This document shows positions 21,284-30,705 of a stretch of 64,000 nucleotides of DNA, piece after piece. How positions within the stretch are numbered: the first letter of the stretch is position 1; each line of letters starts with the position of its first letter. The position numbers and the translations under genes are program-made. The stretch lies in assembly GCF_003994235.2 (NCBI RefSeq), contig NZ_RYFG02000119.1, positions 1 through 64,000 of the forward strand, given 5' to 3'. The notes below the pieces were generated by a model. It was not told the origin of the DNA. It was given only the letters and a program-made list of their open reading frames with translations, and made no database searches. Source of the DNA: Candidatus Methylobacter oryzae. GTDB taxonomy: Bacteria > Pseudomonadota > Gammaproteobacteria > Methylococcales > Methylomonadaceae.

Positions 21284-24200
21284 CGCAGTCCAATTTCCTT
21301 GATCCATGCCGAACAATAAGGCTCGGCGACGATGGAGAAATGCCCACCGCCGGCATGGACGACGTTAACGCCGTCGTAATAATCGTCCCAGCAATCCGGC
21401 TTCAGCCAACTCCGGCTTTCCTCGGCGATCACCAGCGTCGGCCGGCACGGCAATTTGCCGTGCGGATAGCGGTAATCGACGGCCAGCGAAGTCTCGACCA
21501 CGTTCCACAAATCCAGGAAATAGCCGGGCGCGATGCCCATTGCCGCGTGCAGCAATTTCGCCAATCCGCTTTTCCAGGCTGGATAGGGGTTGCCGTCCAA
21601 AATAGCTTCGATAGCCGCCGCTTGGCCGGAAAACTCGCTGCCGGCATTGTCAAAAATCATCCGGCAAAAGCCGACGACCGCCGGCTTGTCGAGCTGCTTC
21701 GGCCAGTTCGCGACGCCGCAGTCTATCAGCACCAGCGCGTCGACCGAGATTTCACTGTGCTGCAATTGCTTGAGCATTTCGTAGGCGACGGTGCCGCCGT
21801 AACTGTGGGCATAAAGCTTGATTGCGCCGCGCGCTTTAATGCCCCGGATCAGCGCGATATTGTGCGCGGCCATGTCCTCGACCGAAGCGGCCGCCACGCT
21901 TCCGTTGTAGCCTTGCATTTGCAGGCCGTACACCGGGCCGCAACCGCCGATCAGGGCGGCTAGCTGGTGATAGCCGTCGCTTAATCCCGGCATGCCCGGA
22001 ACGATGAACGTCGGGATGCTGTCGCGCAAATTCGCGACATAAGGCGAAGCTCCCGGTTTATCGCCGACGTCGCCGATGCGTCCGGCCAGTTCGCGCACGG
22101 TCGGACATTGGATGATGTCGGTAATGCCGATTCGCGACGACGGCAGTTGCCGGTTGATCTCGTGGACCAACTGTATCGACAGCAGCGAGTGGCCGCCAAG
22201 CTCGAAAAAGTTGTCGTTGAGCCCGACCCGGTCCAGCGCCAGCACGTCTTCCCATATCCGCGCCAGTTGCCGTTCGACCGGCGTTTGCGGCGCGGCATAA
22301 TGTTCGCCGGCGTCGAATTCCGGCTTCATCCGTTGCAACTGTTTACGGTCGATCTTGCCGTTGGCTGTCAGCGGCAGGGCTTGCAAGCAAACAAACGCGG
22401 CAGGAACCATGTAGTCGGGCAGGCAGCGGCGCAACGGCTCGCGCAACGCTTCGGCGTCTACTCCTGCCGCATCGCTCGCGTAATACGCGACCAAACGCTC
22501 GCCGGCAACGACAACGGCCGCGCTTGTCACGCCCGGCAGCGCGGCCAGCGCATTTTCAATTTCTCCCAACTCGACCCGGAAACCGCGAATCTTGACCTGG
22601 TCGTCGGTCCGGCCCAGGTAGGCGATCGTGCCGTCCGGCAGCCAGCGCGCCAGATCGCCGGTTTTATAGAGCTTGCCGGGCGCGTAGGGATTGTCGATGA
22701 ACTTTTCGGCGGTCAGCTCCGGATTGTTCAGGTAGCCCAGCGCCAGCCCTTCCCCGCCGATATGCAGTTCCCCGGCAACGCCTATCGGCTGCAATTCAAG
22801 GTGCTTGCCCAACACGTATAACCGGGTGTTGGCGACCGGTTTACCGATGCTCAGGCGCCGCCCGCCGCCTAGTTCGGCGATGGCGGCATTGACGGTGCAT
22901 TCGGTCGGGCCGTAGGCATTGAATATCCTGACGCCGCGATTTTGCACGGCTTGCAGCGTCGCGTCCGGCAGGGCTTCGCCGCCGAAGGAGATCAAGCGCA
23001 ATTGGCTGAATAGCCGCTGTTGCCGTTCCGGTTCCAGCGCGGCGATCACGCTGTAAAACTGTGGCGGCAGGTTAAGTATCGACACGCCGTTATCGACGAC
23101 GAGCCGGTAAAAATTGTCCACTTCAATATCGTCGTCCCGGCGAATCACGACGCCTGCGCCGGCCAGCAGGTACGGAAAGATTTCCTCGACCGACATATCG
23201 AAACTCAGCGAAGCGAACTGCAAAATCCTGTCTCGCTCGGTGATGCCGTATTGCTCCGTCATCGCGTGACAAAGATTTAGCAAAGACCGTTGCGAGATGA
23301 CCACGCCTTTCGGTTTGCCGGTGCTGCCGGACGTGTAGATTACGTAAGCCGGATGTTGCGGTCCGGCCTCGCGGCGCAGCTCGGTATCGGAAGCCGGGAC
23401 AGGCCGATCCACGGCCAAGGTCCGGCAACCGTAAACCTCCAGCGCCGGTTGCAAATGAGCCTGGGTCAGCAGCATGCCGACGTTGCCGTCGTTCAGCATG
23501 TAACGGATTCTGTCCTCGCCGTTGTGCGGGTCTATCGGCAGGTACGCAGCGCCGGAGCCTAGCACGCCCAGCACCGCAACAATCATGTCCGCCGATCTGT
23601 CCATGCATACCGCGATCAGTTTATCCGCACCGATTCCCCCGGCTTGCAGATAGACAGCCAATTGCCGGCTGCGTTCGGCCAATTCCGCATAACTCAGCGC
23701 TTGACCGGCGAATATCACAGCCGTGTTGTCAGGGAATTGAGCAGCGCCGGCCTCGAACAGTTCGTAAAAACTACTTTGTCCGGCAAACTCGGCGGCGGTA
23801 TCGTTGAAATCTTCGAGCAGCAGGCTTAGTTCTTGGTCCGGCAGGCAATCGTAATCGGCTATGCGCCTGCCGGGATCTTCGCTAATCGCCGCAATCAACG
23901 TTTCCAGGTAGCCAAGATGGCGCCTGACCGTGTCGGCCTCGAACAGGTTGCGCTGGTATTTCAGGTGCAGTTCGACCTTATCGCGGAAGTCGTAAACTTC
24001 CAGCATGTAGCTGTCCATCGTTTGCTGGTAAACGTCGTAGCACAGCTCGACGCTGCCGAGCTGCTGTTCGGATTCGAGTATGCTGTCGAAAATGTTTTGA
24101 TAAGTGAACGATACCGAAAACGGCACGTCGCTTTGGTTCAACAGCGTCAATCCCAACTCTGGCATTAAGCGGGCAAACGGGTAATGAGAGTGATCCAAGC

Positions 24201-27060
24201 TTTCGGCAAGATTCGATCCGATCTGTTTGACCAGTTGCAAAAAGCTGTCGTCCTCGCGGATTTGCGTCCTGATGATCATCAGGTTGATGTAGCAGCCGAG
24301 CGTATTTTCGTGGCGCAGCAACGGCCTGCCTGCCGCCGGCATATTCACTGCAATGTCGTCCGCGGCGCTGAGCCGGTGGATCAGCAGATTGAATACGCCC
24401 AACAATAAGGCCGACAGGTTTTGGTTCAGCGTGGCGCCGAGATATTTCAAAGCGGCCAGCGTCGCCCTGTCCAGCGTCAACGTTTCGCAGCCCATGCCTT
24501 GTTCGGCTAAACCGGGTTGCGGCAATGTATCGTAAGGCAGCGCGATGGACGCCGATACACCGTCCAGCCGCTCTTTCCACCAGGCCAGGTCGGCTTCGGC
24601 CCGTGGACTGTCCAGATAGGCGCGCTCCCAAGCGATGAAATCGAAAAAAGCCGTATCCGGCGTTTGTTTATTAACGGTCTTGCCAGCGGCCAGCGCATGG
24701 TATTTACCCCAAAATTCGTTCGCGAACAACATGCCGGAAAAGCCGTCGATGACGATGTGGTGTATAACGAAGAACGCGTAATAGCGCTGGTCGTCCGGGC
24801 ATTCCACGGTATATAGACGTAGCGGCGGATCGGTTTCCAGATTGAACGACCGGTGCAGCAATTGGCGCAAAAATGCTGAAAGCGGTTGATCGCAGGACAG
24901 GCAAAGATGCTCAATCGCCAAGTTGCCGGCGGCCGTGCCGACTGTTTGCACGATGTTTTCCTGAAATGACTTATACCCAGAGGGCATAAGTTTCGTTTGA
25001 GCGGACAAGCCGCTCAACTCAGCTTTAAAACGGCAGCGCAGCAGCGGACGCTCTTCCAGCACGGCAAGCAGGGCTTCGCACAGGCAATCGGGGTCGGCCG
25101 GGGCTTTGAGCCGGAAAATCAGCGGCACGTTAAAAGCGGTAGATTCTGGAAAAGTTTGCTGTATATACCACAAGCCTTTTTGGGTTTCCGATAGCGGTTG
25201 CGGCCCGGCTGGAACGATTGCCGGCGTTTGCGGCGCAGTCCGGTTCGAGCCGGGCGTTTGCCGCGCCAATAAATCGAAAAATTCGCCGAAATTGTTCGCG
25301 CCCATGGCCTGGGCGACTTTGATCGACAAGCCCAGCCTTTCGTTCAGGCGCTTGATGAATTGCACCACCTGTATCGAATCGAAGCCGTAATGCACCGGAG
25401 ATAAAGTACGGTCTATTTCCGTCAAATCGATGCCGAACACGTCGGCGACCAGATCCGCCAGCGCTGCTTCGACAGCACCGCTCAAACCGGCAGTTTGCGT
25501 TGCTTCGCTTGACCGTTGGCTAACAACCGTGGCGGCATCATCTAGCGTTTGTCCGCAATATTCTTCCAGCACGATATGCGCGTTGACGCCGCCGATTGCG
25601 TAACTGTTCAGAGCGACCCGGCGCGGCCCGGCGCTGTGCTGCCAGTCCGTGGATTGGTTTTGCAGGATCAGCGCATGATCGGCCGGCAACTCGCGATTGA
25701 TTTCACCGAGCCCGGCAATGCCCGGTATTGCCCTGTGTTCCAGCGCTTTGACGGCCTTGATCAGCGAAGCCATGCCCGACGCGACTTCAGGATGGCCGAT
25801 GCTGGGCTTGACGCTGCCGACAAACCAGTTTTTATCCGGATTCGCGCTCAGCAGCCGGTAAACATCGCTGATCGTCGTTAATTCCAATGCGTCGGCCAGC
25901 GTATTGCCGATGCCGTGGGCTTCGACATAATCTATCGTATCGGTGCCGATGCCGGCCTGGCTGATGCTGGCGATTATCGCCTGCTTTAGCCCCTGCACGT
26001 TCGGGGCTTCCAGCGAATAACCGCGGCCACCGTGATGTATCGCACTGCTTTTGACGATTGCCAAAATCCGGTTGCCGTCGGCCAGGGCGCGTTCCAACGA
26101 CTTCAGCATCGCAACCCCCGCGCCTTCGCTACGGACAAAACCGTCGGCATCTTCGCTGAAACTGCGTGTCAGATTACCGCGGGTCAGCAACGCGTCGTAA
26201 AAGCCTTGCCGCGCCAGCGAAGCGAATTCGTCGGCATCGATCAGGTTGACCGCGCCGACAATAGCTTGTTCGCATTCGCCGGAACGGATGCTTTGCACGG
26301 CATGATGCAGCGCGACGTGGACGCTGGTACAAAAGGTATTGATCACTTCGCTGGGGCCTTTCAGGTCGAGTTGAAAGGATAATTGGTTGGCAATCGGGAC
26401 GCGATAGGGCTGGCAGTTGGAGCAATCCGCGAACGATTGCGCGGCGATGAAAACGCCGGTCATCGGCATTTGCCTGCTGATTCGGTAATCGTCCTGAACT
26501 TGGCCAATGAGGCGGGCCAGAAGTTGCAATTGACGCTCGGCAATGCTGGCGTCTATGCCGTCGTCGATGCGGCCGTATCCGAATGCGAGTTCCGGTATCT
26601 CATGGCCTGACTGTAGGCATTCGCCGCTCATCGCTTTGCGCCATAGCAATTCCGCGCTGTCGGCGCCGGGAAAGCATCCGGCCAAACCGATAATCGCAAT
26701 CGGCTGCGCCCCGGAAGGCAAACGTTGCCGCGTACCGGCCACGGCTTGCTTGGCTTGCATTTGCTCCAGCGGCAGGATGTCGTCGATTAAGTAATCGACC
26801 AGTAAATCCAGGCTCGGACGGTCGAATAACAAGGTCGTGCGCAACGAACAGCCCAAGCTCGATTCCAGTTTGGTCTTGAATTCGACCGCTTGTAGCGAAT
26901 CGGTGCCGAGTTCGATGAAGCTTTGCGTGGGCGCGATGTCTTCCGGTCCGTCCATGCCGAGAAAATCGGCCAATAATTCGCGAATATAGCGGTTCAGGAT
27001 AGGTTTTCTTTGGTCCGCTTGGGCTTGTTGCAGGGTGGTGATAATCGAGCTGGAATGCAT
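21280..27060 (-). CDS. Multidomain NRPS/PKS: ACP-KS-ACP-C-A-PCP-TE
   Basis: 1926 residues from the ATG at 27060. Domains: ACP1 (Ser55, GTDSLQ); ketosynthase (about 119-500, Cys244, His382, His423); ACP2 (Ser562, YGFDSIQ); condensation (about 620-1070, HHIVIDG at 767-773); adenylation (about 1095-1575, YTSGSTGKPKG); PCP (Ser1625, GGHSLL); thioesterase (about 1685-1926, AHSYGG with Ser1753, GGHFS with His1907). No acyltransferase. My hand-read specificity residues are D-M-E-N-S-G-A-V-N-K, close to an ornithine code (DMENLGLINK as I recall). Residues about 679-697 come from palindromic element B. It lies downstream of ScoC/D/E-like genes, so the product is inferred to be an isonitrile lipopeptide on a diamino acid, released by a thioesterase rather than a reductase. 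Confidence 0.92.
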   Translation of the reverse strand: MHSSSIITTLQQAQADQRKPILNRYIRELLADFLGMDGPEDIAPTQSFIELGTDSLQAVEFKTKLESSLGCSLRTTLLFDRPSLDLLVDYLIDDILPLEQMQAKQAVAGTRQRLPSGAQPIAIIGLAGCFPGADSAELLWRKAMSGECLQSGHEIPELAFGYGRIDDGIDASIAERQLQLLARLIGQVQDDYRISRQMPMTGVFIAAQSFADCSNCQPYRVPIANQLSFQLDLKGPSEVINTFCTSVHVALHHAVQSIRSGECEQAIVGAVNLIDADEFASLARQGFYDALLTRGNLTRSFSEDADGFVRSEGAGVAMLKSLERALADGNRILAIVKSSAIHHGGRGYSLEAPNVQGLKQAIIASISQAGIGTDTIDYVEAHGIGNTLADALELTTISDVYRLLSANPDKNWFVGSVKPSIGHPEVASGMASLIKAVKALEHRAIPGIAGLGEINRELPADHALILQNQSTDWQHSAGPRRVALNSYAIGGVNAHIVLEEYCGQTLDDAATVVSQRSSEATQTAGLSGAVEAALADLVADVFGIDLTEIDRTLSPVHYGFDSIQVVQFIKRLNERLGLSIKVAQAMGANNFGEFFDLLARQTPGSNRTAPQTPAIVPAGPQPLSETQKGLWYIQQTFPESTAFNVPLIFRLKAPADPDCLCEALLAVLEERPLLRCRFKAELSGLSAQTKLMPSGYKSFQENIVQTVGTAAGNLAIEHLCLSCDQPLSAFLRQLLHRSFNLETDPPLRLYTVECPDDQRYYAFFVIHHIVIDGFSGMLFANEFWGKYHALAAGKTVNKQTPDTAFFDFIAWERAYLDSPRAEADLAWWKERLDGVSASIALPYDTLPQPGLAEQGMGCETLTLDRATLAALKYLGATLNQNLSALLLGVFNLLIHRLSAADDIAVNMPAAGRPLLRHENTLGCYINLMIIRTQIREDDSFLQLVKQIGSNLAESLDHSHYPFARLMPELGLTLLNQSDVPFSVSFTYQNIFDSILESEQQLGSVELCYDVYQQTMDSYMLEVYDFRDKVELHLKYQRNLFEADTVRRHLGYLETLIAAISEDPGRRIADYDCLPDQELSLLLEDFNDTAAEFAGQSSFYELFEAGAAQFPDNTAVIFAGQALSYAELAERSRQLAVYLQAGGIGADKLIAVCMDRSADMIVAVLGVLGSGAAYLPIDPHNGEDRIRYMLNDGNVGMLLTQAHLQPALEVYGCRTLAVDRPVPASDTELRREAGPQHPAYVIYTSGSTGKPKGVVISQRSLLNLCHAMTEQYGITERDRILQFASLSFDMSVEEIFPYLLAGAGVVIRRDDDIEVDNFYRLVVDNGVSILNLPPQFYSVIAALEPERQQRLFSQLRLISFGGEALPDATLQAVQNRGVRIFNAYGPTECTVNAAIAELGGGRRLSIGKPVANTRLYVLGKHLELQPIGVAGELHIGGEGLALGYLNNPELTAEKFIDNPYAPGKLYKTGDLARWLPDGTIAYLGRTDDQVKIRGFRVELGEIENALAALPGVTSAAVVVAGERLVAYYASDAAGVDAEALREPLRRCLPDYMVPAAFVCLQALPLTANGKIDRKQLQRMKPEFDAGEHYAAPQTPVERQLARIWEDVLALDRVGLNDNFFELGGHSLLSIQLVHEINRQLPSSRIGITDIIQCPTVRELAGRIGDVGDKPGASPYVANLRDSIPTFIVPGMPGLSDGYHQLAALIGGCGPVYGLQMQGYNGSVAAASVEDMAAHNIALIRGIKARGAIKLYAHSYGGTVAYEMLKQLQHSEISVDALVLIDCGVANWPKQLDKPAVVGFCRMIFDNAGSEFSGQAAAIEAILDGNPYPAWKSGLAKLLHAAMGIAPGYFLDLWNVVETSLAVDYRYPHGKLPCRPTLVIAEESRSWLKPDCWDDYYDGVNVVHAGGGHFSIVAEPYCSAWIKEIGLR
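24971..25026 (-). repeat. 56-bp palindromic element, copy B (in frame in NRPS condensation domain)
   Basis: Palindromes TTATACCCAGAGGGCATAA and TGAGCGGACAAGCCGCTCA. It adds about 19 residues ([20 protein letters not shown] region) between the condensation-domain strands LLRCRF and QENIVQTV, where homologues have a short turn. The reading frame is kept and the HHIVIDG motif downstream is intact. Confidence 0.92.
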
Positions 27061-27202
27061 AATTTGTAGTGAAAAACCGAGGCGATAAAAAACGTCGATG
27101 TTGGGCAAGCGGGCGAGTGCGGGACGGGCATTTAGTAAGCGCTAGTTCCATTTCACAAGATGCTGTTCCTTACCTGCGTTAGGCGGGAAACATGCTGATA
27201 GC

Positions 27203-27235
27203 AGACCTTCCAGGTTTTGGAAACCTGGAAGGTCT
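27203..27235. repeat. 33-bp perfect palindrome: fused ends of the 135-bp element
   Basis: AGACCTTCCAGGTTT and AAACCTGGAAGGTCT abut over a three-base centre. These are exactly the terminal repeats of the 135-bp family with the interior gone. A fragment CCAGGTTTTGGAAAA recurs near 27402-27416. The element lies in the gap (27061-27437) between the ScoD-like gene and the NRPS. That gap also has arms CGCCGCCCATTTTCC and GGAAAATGGGCGACG (about 27368-27425); no gene is seen in it. Confidence 0.85.
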
Positions 27236-27437
27236 AACTCGCGCAACGCTCAACGGAGCAGCAGGTTTTCGGCCTACGTCGAAATGTGAATAACGGCGAG
27301 AGCTGGAACTTGGGAACCAGCATAAAATTCAGTTAGCAGACACCCTTCGACAAACTCAAAAAAATCGCCGCCCATTTTCCGTTCCTGAAACTTGGGAGTC
27401 ATTCCAGGTTTTGGAAAATGGGCGACGTGTTCGGTGC

Positions 27438-27980
27438 TTACGGCGCCAGTACAGCGAGTGTTACTTCTCCTGTGCTTCTGCCGTCGCCATCATCGTGAAA
27501 ATGGCAATAGGTTTTGATGAACGTGCATTTTGACGTTTTCTTAATCGCATTGATGCCGTAAGTGCCGTAAAAATGCTTCGCGTTCAGCTGGCTTTGATAG
27601 CTCGAAGCCAGCTTTGCGATCAACACGTTCGGCAACTGCTTTTCATAGAACGTATCCATATCGTAATCGTCCGATAGTTCCGGTATCAGCGCATTTTTAA
27701 TGCAGTGCGCCATATGCACGTAACAAATCTGGTTGAAGCAGATATTGTATTCGACCGCGTTAAAATGCCCGGTGTCGTCGATATAGCAAGACTCCGGTAT
27801 AGCAAATTCCCCATTCATGATCAGGCTTTGCGGTTCAAGGCTGTCTGTCTGCTGAAACGACGCGTGTTTCAGGTAGCGGCTGTGCTCGTAATAAGGTTGC
27901 AACACTTTGCCGACAAAGCCGTCGTCAATCGTTGAAACACGAATGCTGTCGCGTGGATCGACCATCCTTAACGTATTCAT
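27438..27980 (-). CDS. FcoT/ScoD-like hot-dog enzyme of isonitrile lipopeptide synthesis
   Basis: A 180-residue protein strongly resembling mycobacterial FcoT (Rv0098) and Streptomyces ScoD. The shared core is GEFAIPESCYIDDTGHFNAV followed by CFNQICY, then an NVLIAKLASSYQS helix and a C-terminal strand ending GEVTLAVLAP. In the sco pathway this enzyme promotes addition of glycine to an alpha,beta-unsaturated acyl-ACP, and FcoT also has acyl-CoA thioesterase activity. The ATG overlaps the upstream oxygenase TGA by four bases. The homology is from memory of the family; the reaction is inferred from it and from the neighbours. Confidence 0.88.
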   Translation of the reverse strand: MNTLRMVDPRDSIRVSTIDDGFVGKVLQPYYEHSRYLKHASFQQTDSLEPQSLIMNGEFAIPESCYIDDTGHFNAVEYNICFNQICYVHMAHCIKNALIPELSDDYDMDTFYEKQLPNVLIAKLASSYQSQLNAKHFYGTYGINAIKKTSKCTFIKTYCHFHDDGDGRSTGEVTLAVLAP

Positions 27981-28876
27981 GGCTCAATCCCTACATAAAA
28001 AGGTAAATTGTCATACACGCCGATGCGGTACATCCTGCTGACTTCGCCGGCTTTGGCCTTGGAGCCTTTATGAATCAACGAGCGGTTGTCCCAGATCAGT
28101 AAATCGCCCTCCTCCCAGAAATGCGTGTGTATGAATTTCGGTTGCTCGATGAACTCGAATAAGGCTTGCATGACCCGCTCGTTTTCTTCGAAAGACAGCC
28201 CTTCGAGTTTGCTGGTAAAACCACTGCTGATATAAAGGATTTCTTCGCCGGTCACCGGATGCTGAATGATCGCCGGGTGGGACATTGGCGGGCATTCGGC
28301 TTTGAAGTTCTCGATCAGTTCAGTAATCGAACGGTCAATGTCGCATTCCTGAACCTTGTAACGCGGCCAGGCTTCCTGCACCGCCCTTGCGCCATCGACA
28401 TAAGCCCTCAATTCATCGGAAAGTTCCCGGTAAACGCGCGCCATATCGATATACGATGTTTCCCTGGCCGATTTCGGGAAAATCAAAGGCCGCACCATCG
28501 TAAACGACAGCGGATGTTTCTCGAACGAACAATCGGTATGCCAGTAACGTCCCGTACCGGAAACGCCGAATTTCTTGCCGTCTTCGTTCAGGTTGTTGGA
28601 AACGAAAATCTCGGGATAATCCGGATGATGATAATTCTGTTGAAAATAGACCTGGGGCCGGCCTATTGCATGGGCAAAATCCACATATTGCTGCTCGTCC
28701 AAGTCGTGTTGATCGCGAATGACGACCACTTTGTTCCGGTAGATCAACTGCCGGAGCGTTTCCATTTCGGGAGAATCCTTGGTGAAATCCCTAACATCCC
28801 AGCCTATTACCTCGGCGCCGATTTTCCCCGGCACCGCTTCGATAATCGATACTTTTTCTTCTAACACTGCATTCAT
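27977..28876 (-). CDS. ScoE-like non-heme iron oxygenase (isonitrile-forming), TauD fold
   Basis: Fe(II)/2-oxoglutarate-type oxygenase of 299 residues with the facial triad His113-x-Asp115 (RYWHTDCSFEKHP) and His269 (NRSLIHKGSK). ScoE and Rv0097 use this fold to convert an N-carboxymethyl beta-amino acyl group to an isonitrile by oxidative decarboxylation. The neighbouring FcoT/ScoD-like gene, overlapping by four bases, makes this more likely than taurine dioxygenase. A strong AAGGAG ribosome binding site precedes the ATG. Without context it would be called a generic TauD/TfdA enzyme. Confidence 0.86.
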   Translation of the reverse strand: MNAVLEEKVSIIEAVPGKIGAEVIGWDVRDFTKDSPEMETLRQLIYRNKVVVIRDQHDLDEQQYVDFAHAIGRPQVYFQQNYHHPDYPEIFVSNNLNEDGKKFGVSGTGRYWHTDCSFEKHPLSFTMVRPLIFPKSARETSYIDMARVYRELSDELRAYVDGARAVQEAWPRYKVQECDIDRSITELIENFKAECPPMSHPAIIQHPVTGEEILYISSGFTSKLEGLSFEENERVMQALFEFIEQPKFIHTHFWEEGDLLIWDNRSLIHKGSKAKAGEVSRMYRIGVYDNLPFYVGIEP

Positions 28877-28930
28877 TCTTGATTACTCCTTGCTTGGATT
28901 GTGGGTTAGCAACTACTCAGCGTATGCTCA

Positions 28931-29097
28931 AATAGAACACGGATGACACAGATAGGACGGATAAACACGGATTTAAAGCTGAGTTGATCGGTTTGTCCGC
29001 TCAAACGAAACTTATGTCCTTTGGGTATAAAACCGGGGGCGGACTAAAAATCCGTGTAAATCCGTCCTATCTGTGTCCTCCGTGTTCCATTTTTCTA
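28931..29097. repeat. AACACGGAT-type inverted repeat interrupted by a palindromic element
   Basis: Left arm GAACACGGATGACACAGATA (28935-28954) and right arm TATCTGTGTCCTCCGTGTTC (about 29069-29088) are complementary. The centre contains copy C of the 56-bp element, so one repeat family has landed in another. It separates the acyl-ligase gene from the oxygenase gene. Confidence 0.88.
28975..29030 (+). repeat. 56-bp palindromic element, copy C (nested)
   Basis: Begins AAAGCTGAGTTGATCGGTTT and ends GTCCTTTGGGTATAA. The first stem (TGATCGG/TCCGCTCA) is slightly degraded. It lies inside the loop of the AACACGGAT inverted repeat. Confidence 0.88.
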
Positions 29098-29118
29098 TGT
29101 GCTGAATAGTCACGTGAG

Positions 29119-30705
29119 TTAACTAACTTGTCTGTCCCGGTCTTGCCAAAACGGAGCTCTCAGCACCCGTTTAAGGACTTTGCCGCTCGGATTTCTCGGC
29201 AAGGCGTCGACAAACGTTATGGATTTGGGCACTTTGAAATCCGCGATACGGCTTCTGGCAAAATCGATCAACTCGCGTTGCTTGATTTCGCCGCCCTGCC
29301 GCGGCACGACAAAGGCTTTTACGACTTCCCCCCATCTCTCATCGGGGATTCCTATCACAGCGACTTCGGCAACCGCCTGATGTTCGCTCAATACCGCTTC
29401 AATTTCGGCAGGAAACAAGTTCTCTCCCGCATAGATAATCATGTCCTTGATCCTGTCGCAGACATAGACGTAGCCTTCTTCGTCCATATAACCTACGTCG
29501 CCGGTACGCACCCAGCCGCCGTCCAATGTTTGCGCGGTGGCCGATTCGTTGTTCCAGTAACCCAGCATGTTGGCCGGGGATTTAATGCAAATTTCGCCGC
29601 TGCGCATCGCCGGCAAAGTGCGGCGCCCGTCGACGATTTTGACTTCGACGCCGGGAAACGGCCGGCCCGCGGCTTTCATCCGCGGACTGCCCGCTGGATC
29701 GTGGTCGGACGGGCGCAGGCAGACCGCGCAGTTACCGGTCTCGGTCAAGCCGTAGATCTGGAAAAAATCGCAACCGAACGTTTCCATGGCCTTGCGCAAC
29801 AGCGATGGGGCAATCGGCGAGCCGCCGTAAACAAGGCTCTTGAATGACGAAAAATCGGTCTGCGCACAGCCGGGTTCCGCCAGCATCAATTGAATCATCG
29901 ACGGCACCAGCACCGCTTTGCTGACTTTGTGCCGCTCGATTAACTGCAACGCCTGCCAGGCCACGAAAGTATCGACGATGATGCCGGCAGCGCCGACCGC
30001 ATAACCTTGCATCGCCCACCAGAGTCCGCCGATATGGAATTGCGGCAGCGATAACAGCAGGATGTCGTCCGGATTCAGCGACATCCACGGATCGCCGGAC
30101 GCCAGAATGCCTTGCATCAGCCTGAAAAAACTGTAATTCGCAAGTTGCACGCCTTTCGGCCGCCCGGTGGTGCCGCTGGAATACATTTGCACGGCGACGT
30201 CGTTGGCGTCGTATTCGAAATCCGGCTGGGCTTTTGGCTGAGCGGCTTTCCACGCCTCGTAACCAGGCCAGTCCGGATGGCCGCCGTCCAGGGCGACGAT
30301 GGTCTTAATGGTGGTCAGTTGCGGCAACAGATCTTCCACGACCGGAAAAAACGTCTGCGCTACGAACAACACTTCGGTTTCGGCGTCGTTCAATATATAT
30401 AGCAACTCCGGTGGAGCGAGCCGCCAATTCAGGTCAACCAATACCGCTTTGACCTTGGCGCAGCCGAACAGAATCTCATAATGGGCAATGGTATCCTTAC
30501 CCAATATCGCTACCCTGGAACCCGGTGTAACGCCTGTCGCAGTCAAGCCGTGGCCGACTTGGTTGCTGCTTAGATCGAGTTGTTGGAATGTCCGGCTATC
30601 ATCGCCCGCTATAAAGGCAACGGCATCCGGCCGCGTTTTGGCTTGCCCGATACACATCCCGGCAAGGGTCTGAAACTGATTGGATTGCGTGGTGGAAAAA
30701 GTCAT
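29119..30705 (-). CDS. FadD10/ScoC-like fatty acyl-AMP ligase
   Basis: ANL-superfamily adenylating enzyme of 528 residues with P-loop MYSSGTTGRPKGVQL, the YGLTETGNCAVCLRP core, the hinge region GYVYVCDRIKDMI and the C-terminal catalytic Lys in NPSGKVLKR. In sco/Rv0097-Rv0101 clusters the equivalent (ScoC, FadD10) activates a fatty acid and loads it on the pathway ACP. Here no separate ACP gene exists, so the first ACP of the NRPS is the likely acceptor. It is codirectional with the ScoE/D-like genes but separated by repeats. A housekeeping acyl-CoA ligase is the alternative. Confidence 0.85.
   Translation of the reverse strand: MTFSTTQSNQFQTLAGMCIGQAKTRPDAVAFIAGDDSRTFQQLDLSSNQVGHGLTATGVTPGSRVAILGKDTIAHYEILFGCAKVKAVLVDLNWRLAPPELLYILNDAETEVLFVAQTFFPVVEDLLPQLTTIKTIVALDGGHPDWPGYEAWKAAQPKAQPDFEYDANDVAVQMYSSGTTGRPKGVQLANYSFFRLMQGILASGDPWMSLNPDDILLLSLPQFHIGGLWWAMQGYAVGAAGIIVDTFVAWQALQLIERHKVSKAVLVPSMIQLMLAEPGCAQTDFSSFKSLVYGGSPIAPSLLRKAMETFGCDFFQIYGLTETGNCAVCLRPSDHDPAGSPRMKAAGRPFPGVEVKIVDGRRTLPAMRSGEICIKSPANMLGYWNNESATAQTLDGGWVRTGDVGYMDEEGYVYVCDRIKDMIIYAGENLFPAEIEAVLSEHQAVAEVAVIGIPDERWGEVVKAFVVPRQGGEIKQRELIDFARSRIADFKVPKSITFVDALPRNPSGKVLKRVLRAPFWQDRDRQVS

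Noticed and set aside
27977-28876. Taurine dioxygenase (tauD) for sulfur scavenging
   Set aside because: No tauABC transport genes are near, and the overlapping FcoT/ScoD-like gene and NRPS point to isonitrile synthesis.
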